A stretch of 64,000 nucleotides of DNA from Methylaequor sp002691245 (GCA_002691245.1 NZHH01000024.1:1-64000); one strand, 5' to 3'; positions 20,478-29,657 are shown, numbered from the stretch's first letter. Notes: a model not told the origin generated them from the sequence alone. Numbers and translations are program-made.

Positions 20478-22024
20478 AAGAGTCAATTTTAATAGTTGAT
20501 TTTGGATCACAGGTTACAAAATTAATCGCAAGAAGAATAAGAGAAATAGGTGTCTTTAGTCAAGTTATTCCTTTTACAGAAATAAAAAAAAACAAATTGG
20601 ATTACAGTTTTGTCAAAGGAATAATTTTTTCAGGAGGACCAAAATCAGTCAAAGAAAAAAACGCTCCAAAAATTAATTCTTTTATCTATAACCTTGGTAT
20701 TCCGATTTTAGGTATTTGTTATGGATTACAATTAATTGCAAAAAATTTTGGAGGAAATGTGGCTCCTTCAACTGATAGGGAATTTGGAAAAAGAGAATTA
20801 CTAATTAAAAGAAAATCACCTCTTTTCAATAACGTAATTGAAATTAATAAAAAACAACAAATTTGGATGAGTCATTCAGATAAAATTTCAAGTTTGCCAA
20901 AAGATTTTGAACAAATTGCTTCCAGTCAAAACTGTGAATTTGCTGTAATACAAAATCTAAATAAAAAAATTTTTGGAGTACAATTTCACCCTGAAGTAGT
21001 TCACAGTATTGGTGGAAAAAAAATTATAAAAAATTTTGTTAGGGATATTTGTCAATGTAAGTTTGAGTGGAACATGAAATTATTTAAAAAAGAAGTTTTA
21101 GAAAAAATTAAAGATCAAGTCGGGACAAATAAGATAATTTGCGGATTATCAGGTGGTGTTGACTCCACTGTTACTGCCAAACTTATTCATGAAGCCGTTC
21201 CCAAAAATCTGATATGTGTTTTTGTCGACACAGGTTTTATGAGAAAAGGAGAAAGGCAACAAATAAACTTTTTATTTAAAAAAAACTTTAAAATTAAACT
21301 AAAAGTAATAAGTGCTAAAAAATCTTTTTTTATTAAATTAAAAGGTATAAGCGATCCAGAAAAGAAACGAAAAATAATTGGCAAAGAATTTATTAGAATA
21401 TTTGAAGATTATGCATTAAAACAAAAAAATATAAAATATCTAGCTCAGGGAACCTTATATCCTGATGTAATAGAATCCTCTTCAAAGATTGGAAAAACAA
21501 CAGTAACAATTAAATCTCATCATAATGTTGGTGGCTTGCCAAAAAAAATGAAACTAAAGTTATTGGAACCCCTAAATGAATTATTTAAGGATGAAGTTAG
21601 AGATTTAGGAAGAGAATTAAATATTCCAAAAATTTTTACAAATAGGCACCCTTTTCCTGGTCCTGGTTTGGCAATAAGGTTGATAGGTGAGGTAAATGAA
21701 AAGGACATATCAATACTAAGAAAGGCTGACGATATTTTCATTAAATTAATAAAAGACGAGGGTATTTATGATGATATATGGCAGGCATTCTGTGTGCTGT
21801 TACCTCTTAGGACAGTGGGGGTAATGGGTGATAAAAGAACCTATGAAAAAATTTGTGTTTTAAGGGCAGTAACATCTGTCGACGGAATGACTGCAGAGGC
21901 ATATAAGTTTAAATGTAAATTTATTGAAAAATGCGCAAATGAGATTGTTAATAAAGTTCCTGGAATTAATAGAGTTTGTTATGACTATACTTCCAAGCCT
22001 CCAGGAACTATTGAGTTTGAATAG
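20474..22024 (+). CDS. guaA: GMP synthase (glutamine-hydrolysing)
   Basis: Aminates XMP to GMP. The N-terminal class I glutamine amidotransferase has the nucleophile in GICYGLQLI and the His-Glu pair in QFHPEV. The ATP pyrophosphatase has the P-loop GLSGGVDSTV, and a C-terminal dimerisation domain ends with the conserved KPPGTIEFE. The 516-residue length is normal. It is coupled to guaB by a four-base overlap; an unrelated methyltransferase gene follows after 11 bases. Confidence 0.97.
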   Translation: MKESILIVDFGSQVTKLIARRIREIGVFSQVIPFTEIKKNKLDYSFVKGIIFSGGPKSVKEKNAPKINSFIYNLGIPILGICYGLQLIAKNFGGNVAPSTDREFGKRELLIKRKSPLFNNVIEINKKQQIWMSHSDKISSLPKDFEQIASSQNCEFAVIQNLNKKIFGVQFHPEVVHSIGGKKIIKNFVRDICQCKFEWNMKLFKKEVLEKIKDQVGTNKIICGLSGGVDSTVTAKLIHEAVPKNLICVFVDTGFMRKGERQQINFLFKKNFKIKLKVISAKKSFFIKLKGISDPEKKRKIIGKEFIRIFEDYALKQKNIKYLAQGTLYPDVIESSSKIGKTTVTIKSHHNVGGLPKKMKLKLLEPLNELFKDEVRDLGRELNIPKIFTNRHPFPGPGLAIRLIGEVNEKDISILRKADDIFIKLIKDEGIYDDIWQAFCVLLPLRTVGVMGDKRTYEKICVLRAVTSVDGMTAEAYKFKCKFIEKCANEIVNKVPGINRVCYDYTSKPPGTIEFE

Positions 22025-22035
22025 TCGAATTTGAA

Positions 22036-22911
22036 ATGATTAATGGTGATAATAAATTATCAACTATCAAACGTCTATTGTATTTCATTCAATGTATAAT
22101 TGATCATAATAAAGGGTCACATTTTCACTTAGATATTTTAAATCCAAAATTATCAATAAAAAATCTGAAGATCAATAAACTAAGTCCTTCAAGACTATTA
22201 TGTGATGCATTCTGGAATACTATAGATTATAAAGTGTTGTCAAAGCAACTTGGTGCGAAGTTGAATATTATTGATTTAGGTTGTGGTAATGGTGATTATG
22301 GTAAATTTATTAAGACATTAGCAGATAAATCCTTTGGTTCATATACTGGATTAGATATTTATAAAGATAAAAAATTTCCATCATATTTTGGGCACATAAA
22401 GTCAAAGGCAGAAAACACCTATAAGTTTATAAAAAAAGATAATAATTTTATTATGAGCCAGTCTGCGTTAGAACATATTGAATTAGATTTTGATGCAATT
22501 AAAGAGGTCACTAGAACCCTTATTAAAAATAAAAAGCCATTTCTTCAAATTCACATGGTGCCAGCAGCTTATAGTCTATGGTTGTATTTATGGCATGGTT
22601 GGAGACAATATTCAAAAAAGAATCTTTCTTTGTTTAGCGAAAAATTAACTAAAGATTTTCCATTAAATATTTCTATAGTTCCTATTGGTAGTAAAAATAC
22701 ATTCTGGTCACATTTTAATAATATTACTATTCCTTATTATACTAATAAAAAGATAAGAATAAACGGATGGTATACTCAGAAGGGTGTTACTCATAATATT
22801 TTAAAATCAGTTCTTTTAGACTTGAATTGTAATACAGAAAAAATGAATTCATTTTGGGCATTTATAATTTCAAGTAAGTCAGTTGAATTAAAATTTAAAA
22901 GTATATTATAG
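22036..22911 (+). CDS. Class I SAM-dependent methyltransferase, substrate unknown
   Basis: A 291-residue protein with a Rossmann SAM-binding motif (NIIDLGCGNGDYG, about residues 75-87) and a post-II region MSQSALEHIELD typical of Methyltransf_11/25 enzymes. It follows guaA by 11 bases and so may be read through from the gua operon. It also stands at the edge of the flagellin and glycan modification block, so a sugar or small-molecule substrate is possible. No closer family is recognised. Confidence 0.72.
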   Translation: MINGDNKLSTIKRLLYFIQCIIDHNKGSHFHLDILNPKLSIKNLKINKLSPSRLLCDAFWNTIDYKVLSKQLGAKLNIIDLGCGNGDYGKFIKTLADKSFGSYTGLDIYKDKKFPSYFGHIKSKAENTYKFIKKDNNFIMSQSALEHIELDFDAIKEVTRTLIKNKKPFLQIHMVPAAYSLWLYLWHGWRQYSKKNLSLFSEKLTKDFPLNISIVPIGSKNTFWSHFNNITIPYYTNKKIRINGWYTQKGVTHNILKSVLLDLNCNTEKMNSFWAFIISSKSVELKFKSIL

Positions 22912-22964
22912 AGAATAATTGGTAAATTTATTTTAAAAATAGACTGCTACTTTTTTTTTTTAAC

Positions 22965-22980
22965 TGGTATGGATTTTGCT
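22965..22980 (+). promoter_or_regulatory. Sigma-54 promoter of the fliB-like gene (one mismatch)
   Basis: TGGTAT-GGATT-TTGCT keeps the essential GG-N10-GC spacing; the -24 half has T where C is usual. Counting 12 bases from the C of the -12 element puts +1 at 22991, which is exactly a GTG in the frame of the downstream gene. Confidence 0.62.
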
Positions 22981-22990
22981 CAGATCTTGG

Positions 22991-24157
22991 GTGTTAAAAA
23001 CATCATATTTTGATAAGTTTGAATGTATAGGATCAAAATGTTCTAATTCTTGTTGCATAGGATGGACAATAGATCTCGATATGAATACATTCGTAAAATA
23101 TTTAGAGCAAAAAGATTCAAAAATTACGAATAATTTATTAAAAAATTCAAATCCTACATTTGATAAATTTGCCAAGATTAAATTAGATAAACATGGTAGA
23201 TGTAGTTTTTTATGTAAGGATAATTTATGTAATATACAGAAAAAATATTCTAAAAGTCTTTTATCACAAACTTGTTCTAGTTTTCCTAGACGCAAGGTGA
23301 ATTTCGGATCAACAGAAATCTCATCAGGAATGATAAGTTGTCCTGAAATCTCAAGATTACTATTTTCTGACAATAATTCTTTAAAAATAGTTAACCAAGA
23401 AAACAAAATACAAAGCCCTCAAAATCTAAATATTATCCCAGATGAATACAGAGATGATAATTATGCAATTAATGGTGAGAAAATATTTAAACTTCTTTTA
23501 CAAACCTATAATGACAAAAGCATTTCTTTGGAGGTTTGTTTATCAATTACAAATCAAATAATATCTGAAGTGGAGAAAGCTAATGTAGATTCAGAAAAAG
23601 TTGAAAAAATCTTCCATTACATTAAGGACTTTTTTATGAATTATAACTTTGAAAGAATAGAAAATACTTTTTTTCAAGTAAATTTCGCAAAGGGTTTTTT
23701 TGAAAGCTTTTTAAAATCAAAAATGAATGGCAAACTTTCACATGTTATAAAAAAGTTATACATGTCCAGTTTTATGAATTTAAGTCAAGAAAACATAGTA
23801 AAACTTTTTTCAGAAAAGAGAGATACAGTATTTAAGCAATTTTTGTATAATAATAAAAATATATACAAAAAATTTTTCATACATGAACTTTTTGGAAAAG
23901 TATCATTACTTACAAATAGTAATACAAATTCTAAAGATGCCTTTTATGTTATCCTATTTACTGCAATTGTTTCCAGGATAATTCTGATCTTTGGATCTAT
24001 GTTCAAAAAAAATCTATCTTTAAATGATTTTATTGAAGTAATTTCCCTGGTATCAAGATATTTTGGTGCAAAAGAAAAGCTTGGAAAAGCTGAACAAATT
24101 CTTATAAAATCTAACGATGATGATGATTTCACATCATTGTTTTGTCTATTATTTTGA
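22991..24157 (+). CDS. fliB: Flagellin lysine-N-methylase (FliB-like)
   Basis: FliB proteins methylate surface lysines of flagellin. The N-terminus has the family's cysteine pattern (FECIGSKCSNSCCIGW, then CSFLC, CNIQ, LSQTCSSFPR and SCPEIS), probably a metal or Fe-S site; the rest is helical. A TTG start 15 bases further upstream at 22976 is open, but it lies on the -12 part of a sigma-54 promoter. I therefore choose the GTG at 22991, giving 388 residues and placing FECIG close to the N-terminus as in homologues. It stands alone on the plus strand and is convergent with the FkbM-like gene. Its targets would be the flagellins encoded at 58-62 kb. Confidence 0.82.
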   Translation: MLKTSYFDKFECIGSKCSNSCCIGWTIDLDMNTFVKYLEQKDSKITNNLLKNSNPTFDKFAKIKLDKHGRCSFLCKDNLCNIQKKYSKSLLSQTCSSFPRRKVNFGSTEISSGMISCPEISRLLFSDNNSLKIVNQENKIQSPQNLNIIPDEYRDDNYAINGEKIFKLLLQTYNDKSISLEVCLSITNQIISEVEKANVDSEKVEKIFHYIKDFFMNYNFERIENTFFQVNFAKGFFESFLKSKMNGKLSHVIKKLYMSSFMNLSQENIVKLFSEKRDTVFKQFLYNNKNIYKKFFIHELFGKVSLLTNSNTNSKDAFYVILFTAIVSRIILIFGSMFKKNLSLNDFIEVISLVSRYFGAKEKLGKAEQILIKSNDDDDFTSLFCLLF

Positions 24158-24172
24158 TTTTTTATTTTAGAA

Positions 24173-25066
24173 TCAATTATTTCTATAAATTATATTTTCA
24201 ATTACATCACTGGAATTAAAGTGAGCATATTTACATGCCAAATCAAAATTAGGTTCCATGAAAATGTTATTTATATCCTTTGGCACATCATTAAATAGAT
24301 TCATGTATTTTCTTTTTACAAAAAAAGCGTTTGATCCAGTGTGTGCATTACAACAAATAAGTTTGTATTCATAACCTTCAAAAAGCTGATTAAAACTCTC
24401 TAAAGAGGCACCATAGTTATCATCTAATATCCAATTATGAAATCTGTTGTATTTCATTACAAATTCAATAGGAGGGAAAAATTTAGGATTATACTCAACA
24501 ATAAAAAGTTTAGGATGCAATTTACTACTTAATAATTTTTTACAAAAATGAAAATCATTTCCGTCTAAATCTAGTGAAATAACATCAAGCTCCTTGATTT
24601 TCATTTTATTCATATTTGTTTCTGTAATTTCTAAAATATTATCAGTTGTTATCCAGTTCTTTGTATAATTAAAATTCTTAGTATTTTTATATTTAAAAAT
24701 CAAATCTTCTCCGCCAGCCCAAAAACCTCTCCAACCTAAGGAAGCTAATAACAAAGTATTATTTTCTAATCCATCTCCAACACCAAATTCAGCATAAGCA
24801 CCTTTTTTTATTTTAAGTCTTCTAATAATTTCATAAGTTAATCCATCTTCATCAGTTTGAGAAAAACATTTCCTTCCGTATTTATTAAAAGGGTTAATGC
24901 AACCCTTTTTTCGAATATTATACCCCTGTTTGACAATTAGATCTTTTATTATGGTTAGCAGTTGACTATGTAAAGCTGACTGATCATTATTTTTCTTCAA
25001 CTCAAGAATGAGTTGATCAATAGATTCGATTGAATTATTCTCTTTAAAAAAATTATTTTGATCCAT
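24173..25066 (-). CDS. FkbM-like methyltransferase-fold protein
   Basis: A 297-residue protein with a Rossmann-like start (AYAEFGVGDGLENN, about residues 93-106), an acidic SLDLDGNDFHF motif near residue 175 and a VEYNPKFFPP stretch. These resemble FkbM-type methyltransferases and related proteins seen in polysaccharide clusters. It has its own perfect sigma-54 promoter, and predicted +1 is one base before the ATG. It is probably a sugar O-methyltransferase for surface or flagellin glycan, but the substrate is not visible. Confidence 0.6.
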   Translation of the reverse strand: MDQNNFFKENNSIESIDQLILELKKNNDQSALHSQLLTIIKDLIVKQGYNIRKKGCINPFNKYGRKCFSQTDEDGLTYEIIRRLKIKKGAYAEFGVGDGLENNTLLLASLGWRGFWAGGEDLIFKYKNTKNFNYTKNWITTDNILEITETNMNKMKIKELDVISLDLDGNDFHFCKKLLSSKLHPKLFIVEYNPKFFPPIEFVMKYNRFHNWILDDNYGASLESFNQLFEGYEYKLICCNAHTGSNAFFVKRKYMNLFNDVPKDINNIFMEPNFDLACKYAHFNSSDVIENIIYRNN

Positions 25067-25077
25067 AACCAGTTTAG

Positions 25078-25093
25078 AGCAAATAATATGCCA
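25078..25093 (-). promoter_or_regulatory. Sigma-54 promoter of the FkbM-like gene
   Basis: On the minus strand the sequence is TGGCAT-ATTAT-TTGCT, a full consensus match. The predicted +1 is about 25067 and the ATG is at 25066, so the transcript would have at most a one-base leader. Confidence 0.85.
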
Positions 25094-25154
25094 TTAAATA
25101 CTTAAGTGAATTTTCATATTCTAATCAAATAAATACCATGATCTGATAGAAGAA

Positions 25155-26453
25155 TTATTTTAAATATTTTTCTAAATTGTTTTTAATCTCTTCTAACGGG
25201 TGAAACCAGTTATTTAGATTTTTTTGTTTAAATTTATTAACACTTTTATAAATTACTCCATTTTTACTTTCATTCCATCTTGGATCATGAACTTTAGAGA
25301 GTAATAAATAAGTTTTCTTGTCTAATAAACCTGCTAAATGCACAAGAGATGTGCAAGTTGAAATAACCAAGTCCATTTTTGAAAGAAGAAATGCAGTATC
25401 AGTGAAATCATTAAGGTAAGGGTTAAAGTTAAAAAAATTTTCTCTATTATTTATAATATTAATATCCTGTAAGGATGAAACCTTTTGCATTACAAAAAAA
25501 TTAATATTTTTATTTTCAAGTATTTTATTAAAAAATTCTAATTTAACTGATCTAAATGAATTTCTTGTTTGACTGCTTCTTCCACTCCAGGCTATGCCAA
25601 CACGAAGTTTTTTTTGAGATAATAATTTCTTTACTTTTCTTGGATAATCATTGAAACTTCTTGGTAAAGTTGAAACGTCTATTTTCAATTGCTCTCTTAC
25701 TAGTTTCGATTTATAAAATAAAAATGGTAAACTCATACTATAGATTTTATAATCAAAAGATTTAAGTTCGTCTTTTGATAATTTTTTACTAATTTTAATT
25801 TTTTGCAGTTCTTTTACGGATTTGAGCAGGTTATATAACTTTTCATTTACTAAGTATGTAATGTTCATACCTAACAAATTTAATTTCTTAAGATAAAGGC
25901 AAATCATAAGTTGGTCTCCGAAACCCTGTTCACCAATTACTAGAATACTCTTTTCTCCGTTTATTGTTTTCAAGTCTTTTAATTCAGTTAAGTGTCCTTC
26001 TTCAAAGTTCTTATGTAATAACAGGCACCTTTTTTTATCTCTTTCTTCATACAATAATAAACCTTTCGAATAGTCTCCTGATGTTTGTTCTAAAAGAGAC
26101 AGATTTAATTTTGCCCATTCTGAATTCTTATCAATTTTAAGAGTTTTATTATAAAAATGTTCAGCAACATCATATTTTTCTGATTCATAGTAATATAGAC
26201 CTAGTGCACATATAGTACTTGGATTTGTTGGATTTATTTTATTTGCAGTTTCAAAACACATTTTTGCCATTTCAAAATCTAGATTTTTCAAATGTGCAAA
26301 ACCTAACTCTACCCAAATATTTGAGTCATGGGGATTATTACCAATAATATTACTAAATAAGTTTATTCCCTCGATTAAATCACCTTGAGAATAACGATGA
26401 TATGCTTGAGAACTTAGAATATCAGAATAGTTATTTACTTTAAAATTACTCAT
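25155..26453 (-). CDS. TPR protein with GT9-like glycosyltransferase domain
   Basis: A 432-residue protein. About residues 10-150 form tetratricopeptide repeats (for example SNIWVELGFAHLKNLDFEMA). From about residue 165 it resembles ADP-heptose-type GT-B transferases: VIGEQGFGDQLM, VGIAWSGRSS, and the donor-site motif DLVISTCTSLVHLAG. Such TPR-GT fusions accompany flagellin glycosylation in alphaproteobacteria, where the repeats may hold the protein substrate. A paralogue lies at 40721-42379. Donor sugar and acceptor are not determined. Confidence 0.75.
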   Translation of the reverse strand: MSNFKVNNYSDILSSQAYHRYSQGDLIEGINLFSNIIGNNPHDSNIWVELGFAHLKNLDFEMAKMCFETANKINPTNPSTICALGLYYYESEKYDVAEHFYNKTLKIDKNSEWAKLNLSLLEQTSGDYSKGLLLYEERDKKRCLLLHKNFEEGHLTELKDLKTINGEKSILVIGEQGFGDQLMICLYLKKLNLLGMNITYLVNEKLYNLLKSVKELQKIKISKKLSKDELKSFDYKIYSMSLPFLFYKSKLVREQLKIDVSTLPRSFNDYPRKVKKLLSQKKLRVGIAWSGRSSQTRNSFRSVKLEFFNKILENKNINFFVMQKVSSLQDINIINNRENFFNFNPYLNDFTDTAFLLSKMDLVISTCTSLVHLAGLLDKKTYLLLSKVHDPRWNESKNGVIYKSVNKFKQKNLNNWFHPLEEIKNNLEKYLK

Positions 26454-26469
26454 TTAATTTCGATACTTC

Positions 26470-26485
26470 TTCAAGTATTGTGCCA
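26470..26485 (-). promoter_or_regulatory. Degenerate sigma-54-like site before the first TPR/GT9 gene
   Basis: Minus-strand TGGCAC-AATAC-TTGAA: the -24 half is perfect, but the essential C of the -12 GC is replaced by A. The predicted +1 is six bases before the ATG. The second TPR/GT9 gene has a similar imperfect site, which makes this more than a chance match, but activity is uncertain. Confidence 0.35.
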
Positions 26486-26603
26486 ACTAAAATGAAAGAA
26501 ATCATCAATTTTAAAATCAATAGAAACCGTATGTAATTTTTTCAAATTCCAATAATAGTAAAAATCTTAGAATATGTAAAACTAAGCAGTATTCTGCTAA
26601 CAG

Positions 26604-26619
26604 TGGCATAAATTTTGCT
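26604..26619 (+). promoter_or_regulatory. Sigma-54 promoter of the rfbF-rfbG operon
   Basis: TGGCAT-AAATT-TTGCT is a full consensus match in the 246-base gap between divergent genes. The predicted +1 is about 26630, leaving a leader of about 70 bases before the rfbF ATG, with a TAGGAG ribosome binding site at 26687-26692. Confidence 0.87.
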
Positions 26620-26699
26620 CAATAATCTCAGATATTACGAGACAGTTATGACAATCAAATTTTCTTTAATGTTTATAGTTCAAAATTAGGAGCTTATAA

Positions 26700-27464
26700 A
26701 TGAAAGCAGTAATTTTAGCAGGTGGCTTTGGAACCAGAATTTCTGAAGAAACTCATTTAAGACCAAAACCAATGATTGAAATTGGTGGGAAACCAATCAT
26801 TTGGCATATAATGAAACAATATTCTCAGCATGGAATTAATGATTTCATTATCTGCTGCGGTTATAAAGGATATTTAATAAAAGAATATTTTTATAATTAT
26901 TCACTTCATTTAACGGATATTACAATTAATACAAAAAACAATCAGACATGGTTTCATGATAATTATGCTGAGGATTGGAATGTAACCTTAGTTGATACTG
27001 GTGAGAACACTCTTACTGGTGGTAGATTGAAAAGAATTTCAAGATATTTAGATAATGAAAGTGATTTTTGTTTTACATATGGGGATGGTATAGGGGATAT
27101 AGATATTTCAAAAGCAATTAATGAACATCGCAAGAACGGAAAATTGGCAACGGTTACAGCAACTAAACCACAAGGAAGGTTTGGTTCACTATCGCTTGAG
27201 AAAGATAAAATAAAGAGTTTTAAAGAAAAACCTGCAGAATGGATTAATGCAGGGTTTTTTGTTTTGTCCAAAGAAGTTATTAATAGGATTGATGGTGATA
27301 ATTGTGCATGGGAAGAAAAACCTATGGAAAGTTTAGCGTCTGAAGGACAATTTTCAGTATACTTCCACAAAGGTTTTTGGCAACCAATGGATACACTTAG
27401 AGATAAAATAAAACTAGAAGAGCTATGGAATAGTGGGGCTCCGCCCTGGAAAACGTGGTCATGA
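26700..27464 (+). CDS. rfbF: Glucose-1-phosphate cytidylyltransferase
   Basis: Makes CDP-glucose from CTP and glucose 1-phosphate, the first step to CDP-linked deoxy sugars. The nucleotidyltransferase signature is at the N-terminus (AVILAGGFGTRISEETHLRP), with the sugar-binding region KPMIEIGGKPIIWHIMK and the GDGIGDID metal motif. The length of 254 residues is that of RfbF/DdhA. The gene is preceded by a sigma-54 promoter and overlaps rfbG through ATGA. Confidence 0.95.
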   Translation: MKAVILAGGFGTRISEETHLRPKPMIEIGGKPIIWHIMKQYSQHGINDFIICCGYKGYLIKEYFYNYSLHLTDITINTKNNQTWFHDNYAEDWNVTLVDTGENTLTGGRLKRISRYLDNESDFCFTYGDGIGDIDISKAINEHRKNGKLATVTATKPQGRFGSLSLEKDKIKSFKEKPAEWINAGFFVLSKEVINRIDGDNCAWEEKPMESLASEGQFSVYFHKGFWQPMDTLRDKIKLEELWNSGAPPWKTWS

Positions 27465-28540
27465 AAAATTCCTTTTGGAATAATAGAAAGGTTTTTATAA
27501 CAGGACATACTGGATTTAAAGGCGGATGGTTAACTTTATGGTTAAAAAGCCTTGGAGCAGAAATTTGTGGCTATGCCTTAAAACCGGAATCAAAAAAATC
27601 TCTTTATTACGAAGCTGAAGTTTCAAAAGGTATTGATTCAAATTTAAACAATATTTTAAATTATAAAGTATTATCTCAAAAAATTAGTCAATTTTCCCCA
27701 GAAGTTGTTTTTCATCTTGCTGCTCAACCATTGGTAAAAAAATCTTATAAATGTCCACAAGAGACGTTTTCAACTAATATTTCAGGTACAATAAATTTAT
27801 TGGAATCATTAAGACATTCCAAAACCGTAAAATCTATTGTAGTGGTAACAACTGATAAAGTTTATAAAAATAAAGAATCTAAAAAAGGTTATAAAGAAGA
27901 TGATTCACTTGGTGGCTTTGATCCTTACAGTAGTAGCAAAGCTTGTTGCGAAATAATAACAAATTCTTATAGATCTTCTTTTTTTAATAACAATAATCTA
28001 AGAATAGGAATAGCTACAGCTAGGGCTGGAAATGTAATAGGTGGAGGAGACTACGCAGAAAATAGATTGGTGCCTGATATATTTAAATCGATAGAAGAAA
28101 ACAAAGCCTTAAAGGTGAGAAATATAAAATCAACTAGACCATGGCAACATGTTTTAGATGCATTAAATGGATACATAATTTTGGCAGAGTCTTTGTACCA
28201 TAATTGCCAAAAATTTTCTGAAGCATGGAATTTTGGGCCCAACTTTAAGGACTGCAAAAAAGTTGAATGGATACTAAAAGAATTTCAAAAAAAATATAAT
28301 TTTGAAGTTATTGATACATCTAATACTATGAAAGTCCACGAAGCAAATATCTTGAATTTAGATATTTCTAAATCAATTAAAAAACTTAATTGGGTACCAA
28401 AATTAGAGATTAATGATGCAATACATTTAACATCACAATGGTTTAATCTTAAGAAGAATGGTCAATTACCTTCGCAAATCATAAATGATCAAATAAATTA
28501 TTATACAGATAAAATAAATAATAATTACAGCAAACTTTGA
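27461..28540 (+). CDS. rfbG: CDP-glucose 4,6-dehydratase
   Basis: Converts CDP-glucose to CDP-4-keto-6-deoxyglucose. It is a short-chain dehydrogenase/reductase with the NAD motif TGHTGFKGGWL, VFHLAAQPLV, and a catalytic YSSSKACCE tyrosine/lysine pair. A GTG two codons upstream (27455) is open, but the ATG at 27461 overlaps the rfbF stop in the common ATGA coupling, so I take that start (359 residues). It converges with the epimerase gene. Confidence 0.95.
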   Translation: MKNSFWNNRKVFITGHTGFKGGWLTLWLKSLGAEICGYALKPESKKSLYYEAEVSKGIDSNLNNILNYKVLSQKISQFSPEVVFHLAAQPLVKKSYKCPQETFSTNISGTINLLESLRHSKTVKSIVVVTTDKVYKNKESKKGYKEDDSLGGFDPYSSSKACCEIITNSYRSSFFNNNNLRIGIATARAGNVIGGGDYAENRLVPDIFKSIEENKALKVRNIKSTRPWQHVLDALNGYIILAESLYHNCQKFSEAWNFGPNFKDCKKVEWILKEFQKKYNFEVIDTSNTMKVHEANILNLDISKSIKKLNWVPKLEINDAIHLTSQWFNLKKNGQLPSQIINDQINYYTDKINNNYSKL

Positions 28541-28546
28541 CTTATT

Positions 28547-29602
28547 TTACCTTAAATTTTTGTAAAACTTGAACGTTTTCATTAATGAATCTTTAAAAGA
28601 AGTATAAACTTTTAAATCATTCTTTTTTGCTAAATTAATATTTGGAACGTAAGCAGTTGACAAGAGCTCTGGTTTATTTTCAGTCAAAATCTTAATATTT
28701 TTACCTGTAAGTTTTTTTAGTAAATAAGCTATATCATACAAAGAATATGTCTCATCTGAGCCGACATTTATAGTAAGAAACTTTTTTTCAAATAATAAAA
28801 TTTTAAATAACCAAATAACAAGATCTGATGTATATAAATAACTTCTCAACGAGGATCCATCACTATGAATAATTATATCAGAATTTGTTGTTGCAGATTT
28901 TATAAAATTTCCTACAGCAAAATGGCTATCAATAGGAAGCCATGGGCCTATAAATGAAAAGCATCTAGCAATTTTAATTGTTTTTTCTGGTGCTTCAGAT
29001 GCCCAATAATTACAAAGTAATTCAGCAGACTTTTTCAATATTCCGCTTGTATCAGTAAAATTTGAAGAATTTAAATAAAATCCGGAGTTTTCTTTAACCT
29101 TTATAAAGTTTTTTGTGGACTGTTTTCCATAAACTGATCCTGAAGAAATATAAAGGATATTACTGATTTTTTTTTCATTAGCAAAATTTAATATATTTCT
29201 AGTTCCATCGATAATAACTTCAGATAAATCAGAGATCTTTTGATGTGCTTCAATTGATGCTTCAGTAGCACCATGAATAATATGAGTAAAACCATTTTGA
29301 ATTGTTGAAAAGTTAGTAACATTACCTTCTATAAAAAATAGATCTTTATATTTATTTACCTCAGGAAACTTTTTTTTAAATTTTTTTGGATTTCTTGATA
29401 AAACAAAAATTTTAATATTTAAATTTAATGATAAATTAAGATGTAATAATCCGCTTAATATAGATTTTCCAAAAAATCCCGTTCCACCAGTTATAAAGAT
29501 TTTAGAATTTCTAAGTTTTACAATTGACGTTTTTAACTCTCCGAGAATAAATTCCAAATCCTCTTCACCAATATTAAAAATACTACGTTTCTTGGGCTTC
29601 AC
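28547..29602 (-). CDS. NAD-dependent epimerase/reductase for a CDP-sugar
   Basis: An extended short-chain dehydrogenase with FITGGTGFFGKSIL, IIHGATEAS and NILYISSGSVYGK. It resembles the RfbJ/YerF-type reductases and epimerases that finish CDP-dideoxy or branched sugars. The reading frame is open back to a GTG at 29641 (364 residues), but that stretch overlaps the perfect plus-strand sigma-54 promoter of the next gene. The GTG at 29602 gives a better-placed N-terminus, about 12 residues before EEDLEFILGEL, so I use it (351 residues). The exact start is unsure; the family call is firm, the substrate inferred from neighbours. Confidence 0.78.
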   Translation of the reverse strand: MKPKKRSIFNIGEEDLEFILGELKTSIVKLRNSKIFITGGTGFFGKSILSGLLHLNLSLNLNIKIFVLSRNPKKFKKKFPEVNKYKDLFFIEGNVTNFSTIQNGFTHIIHGATEASIEAHQKISDLSEVIIDGTRNILNFANEKKISNILYISSGSVYGKQSTKNFIKVKENSGFYLNSSNFTDTSGILKKSAELLCNYWASEAPEKTIKIARCFSFIGPWLPIDSHFAVGNFIKSATTNSDIIIHSDGSSLRSYLYTSDLVIWLFKILLFEKKFLTINVGSDETYSLYDIAYLLKKLTGKNIKILTENKPELLSTAYVPNINLAKKNDLKVYTSFKDSLMKTFKFYKNLR

Positions 29603-29613
29603 ACATAATAGTA

Positions 29614-29629
29614 TGGCATTATAATTGCA
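29614..29629 (+). promoter_or_regulatory. Sigma-54 promoter of the YerE-like gene operon
   Basis: TGGCAT-TATAA-TTGCA, a full consensus match. The predicted +1 is about 29640, giving an 18-base leader to the ATG at 29658. It lies inside the longest possible reading frame of the opposite-strand epimerase gene. Confidence 0.87.
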
Positions 29630-29657
29630 CCAAATAAACACTTTTTAAACAAATTAA

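Noticed and set aside
22976..22978. TTG start for the fliB-like gene
   Set aside because: It falls on the -12 box of the gene's own promoter; the GTG at 22991 coincides with the predicted transcript start.
24150..24180. Weak inverted repeat (TTGATT...AATCAA) between fliB and the FkbM-like gene as a bidirectional terminator
   Set aside because: Six A/T-rich base pairs with an 11-base loop are not enough to support in such an AT-rich sequence.
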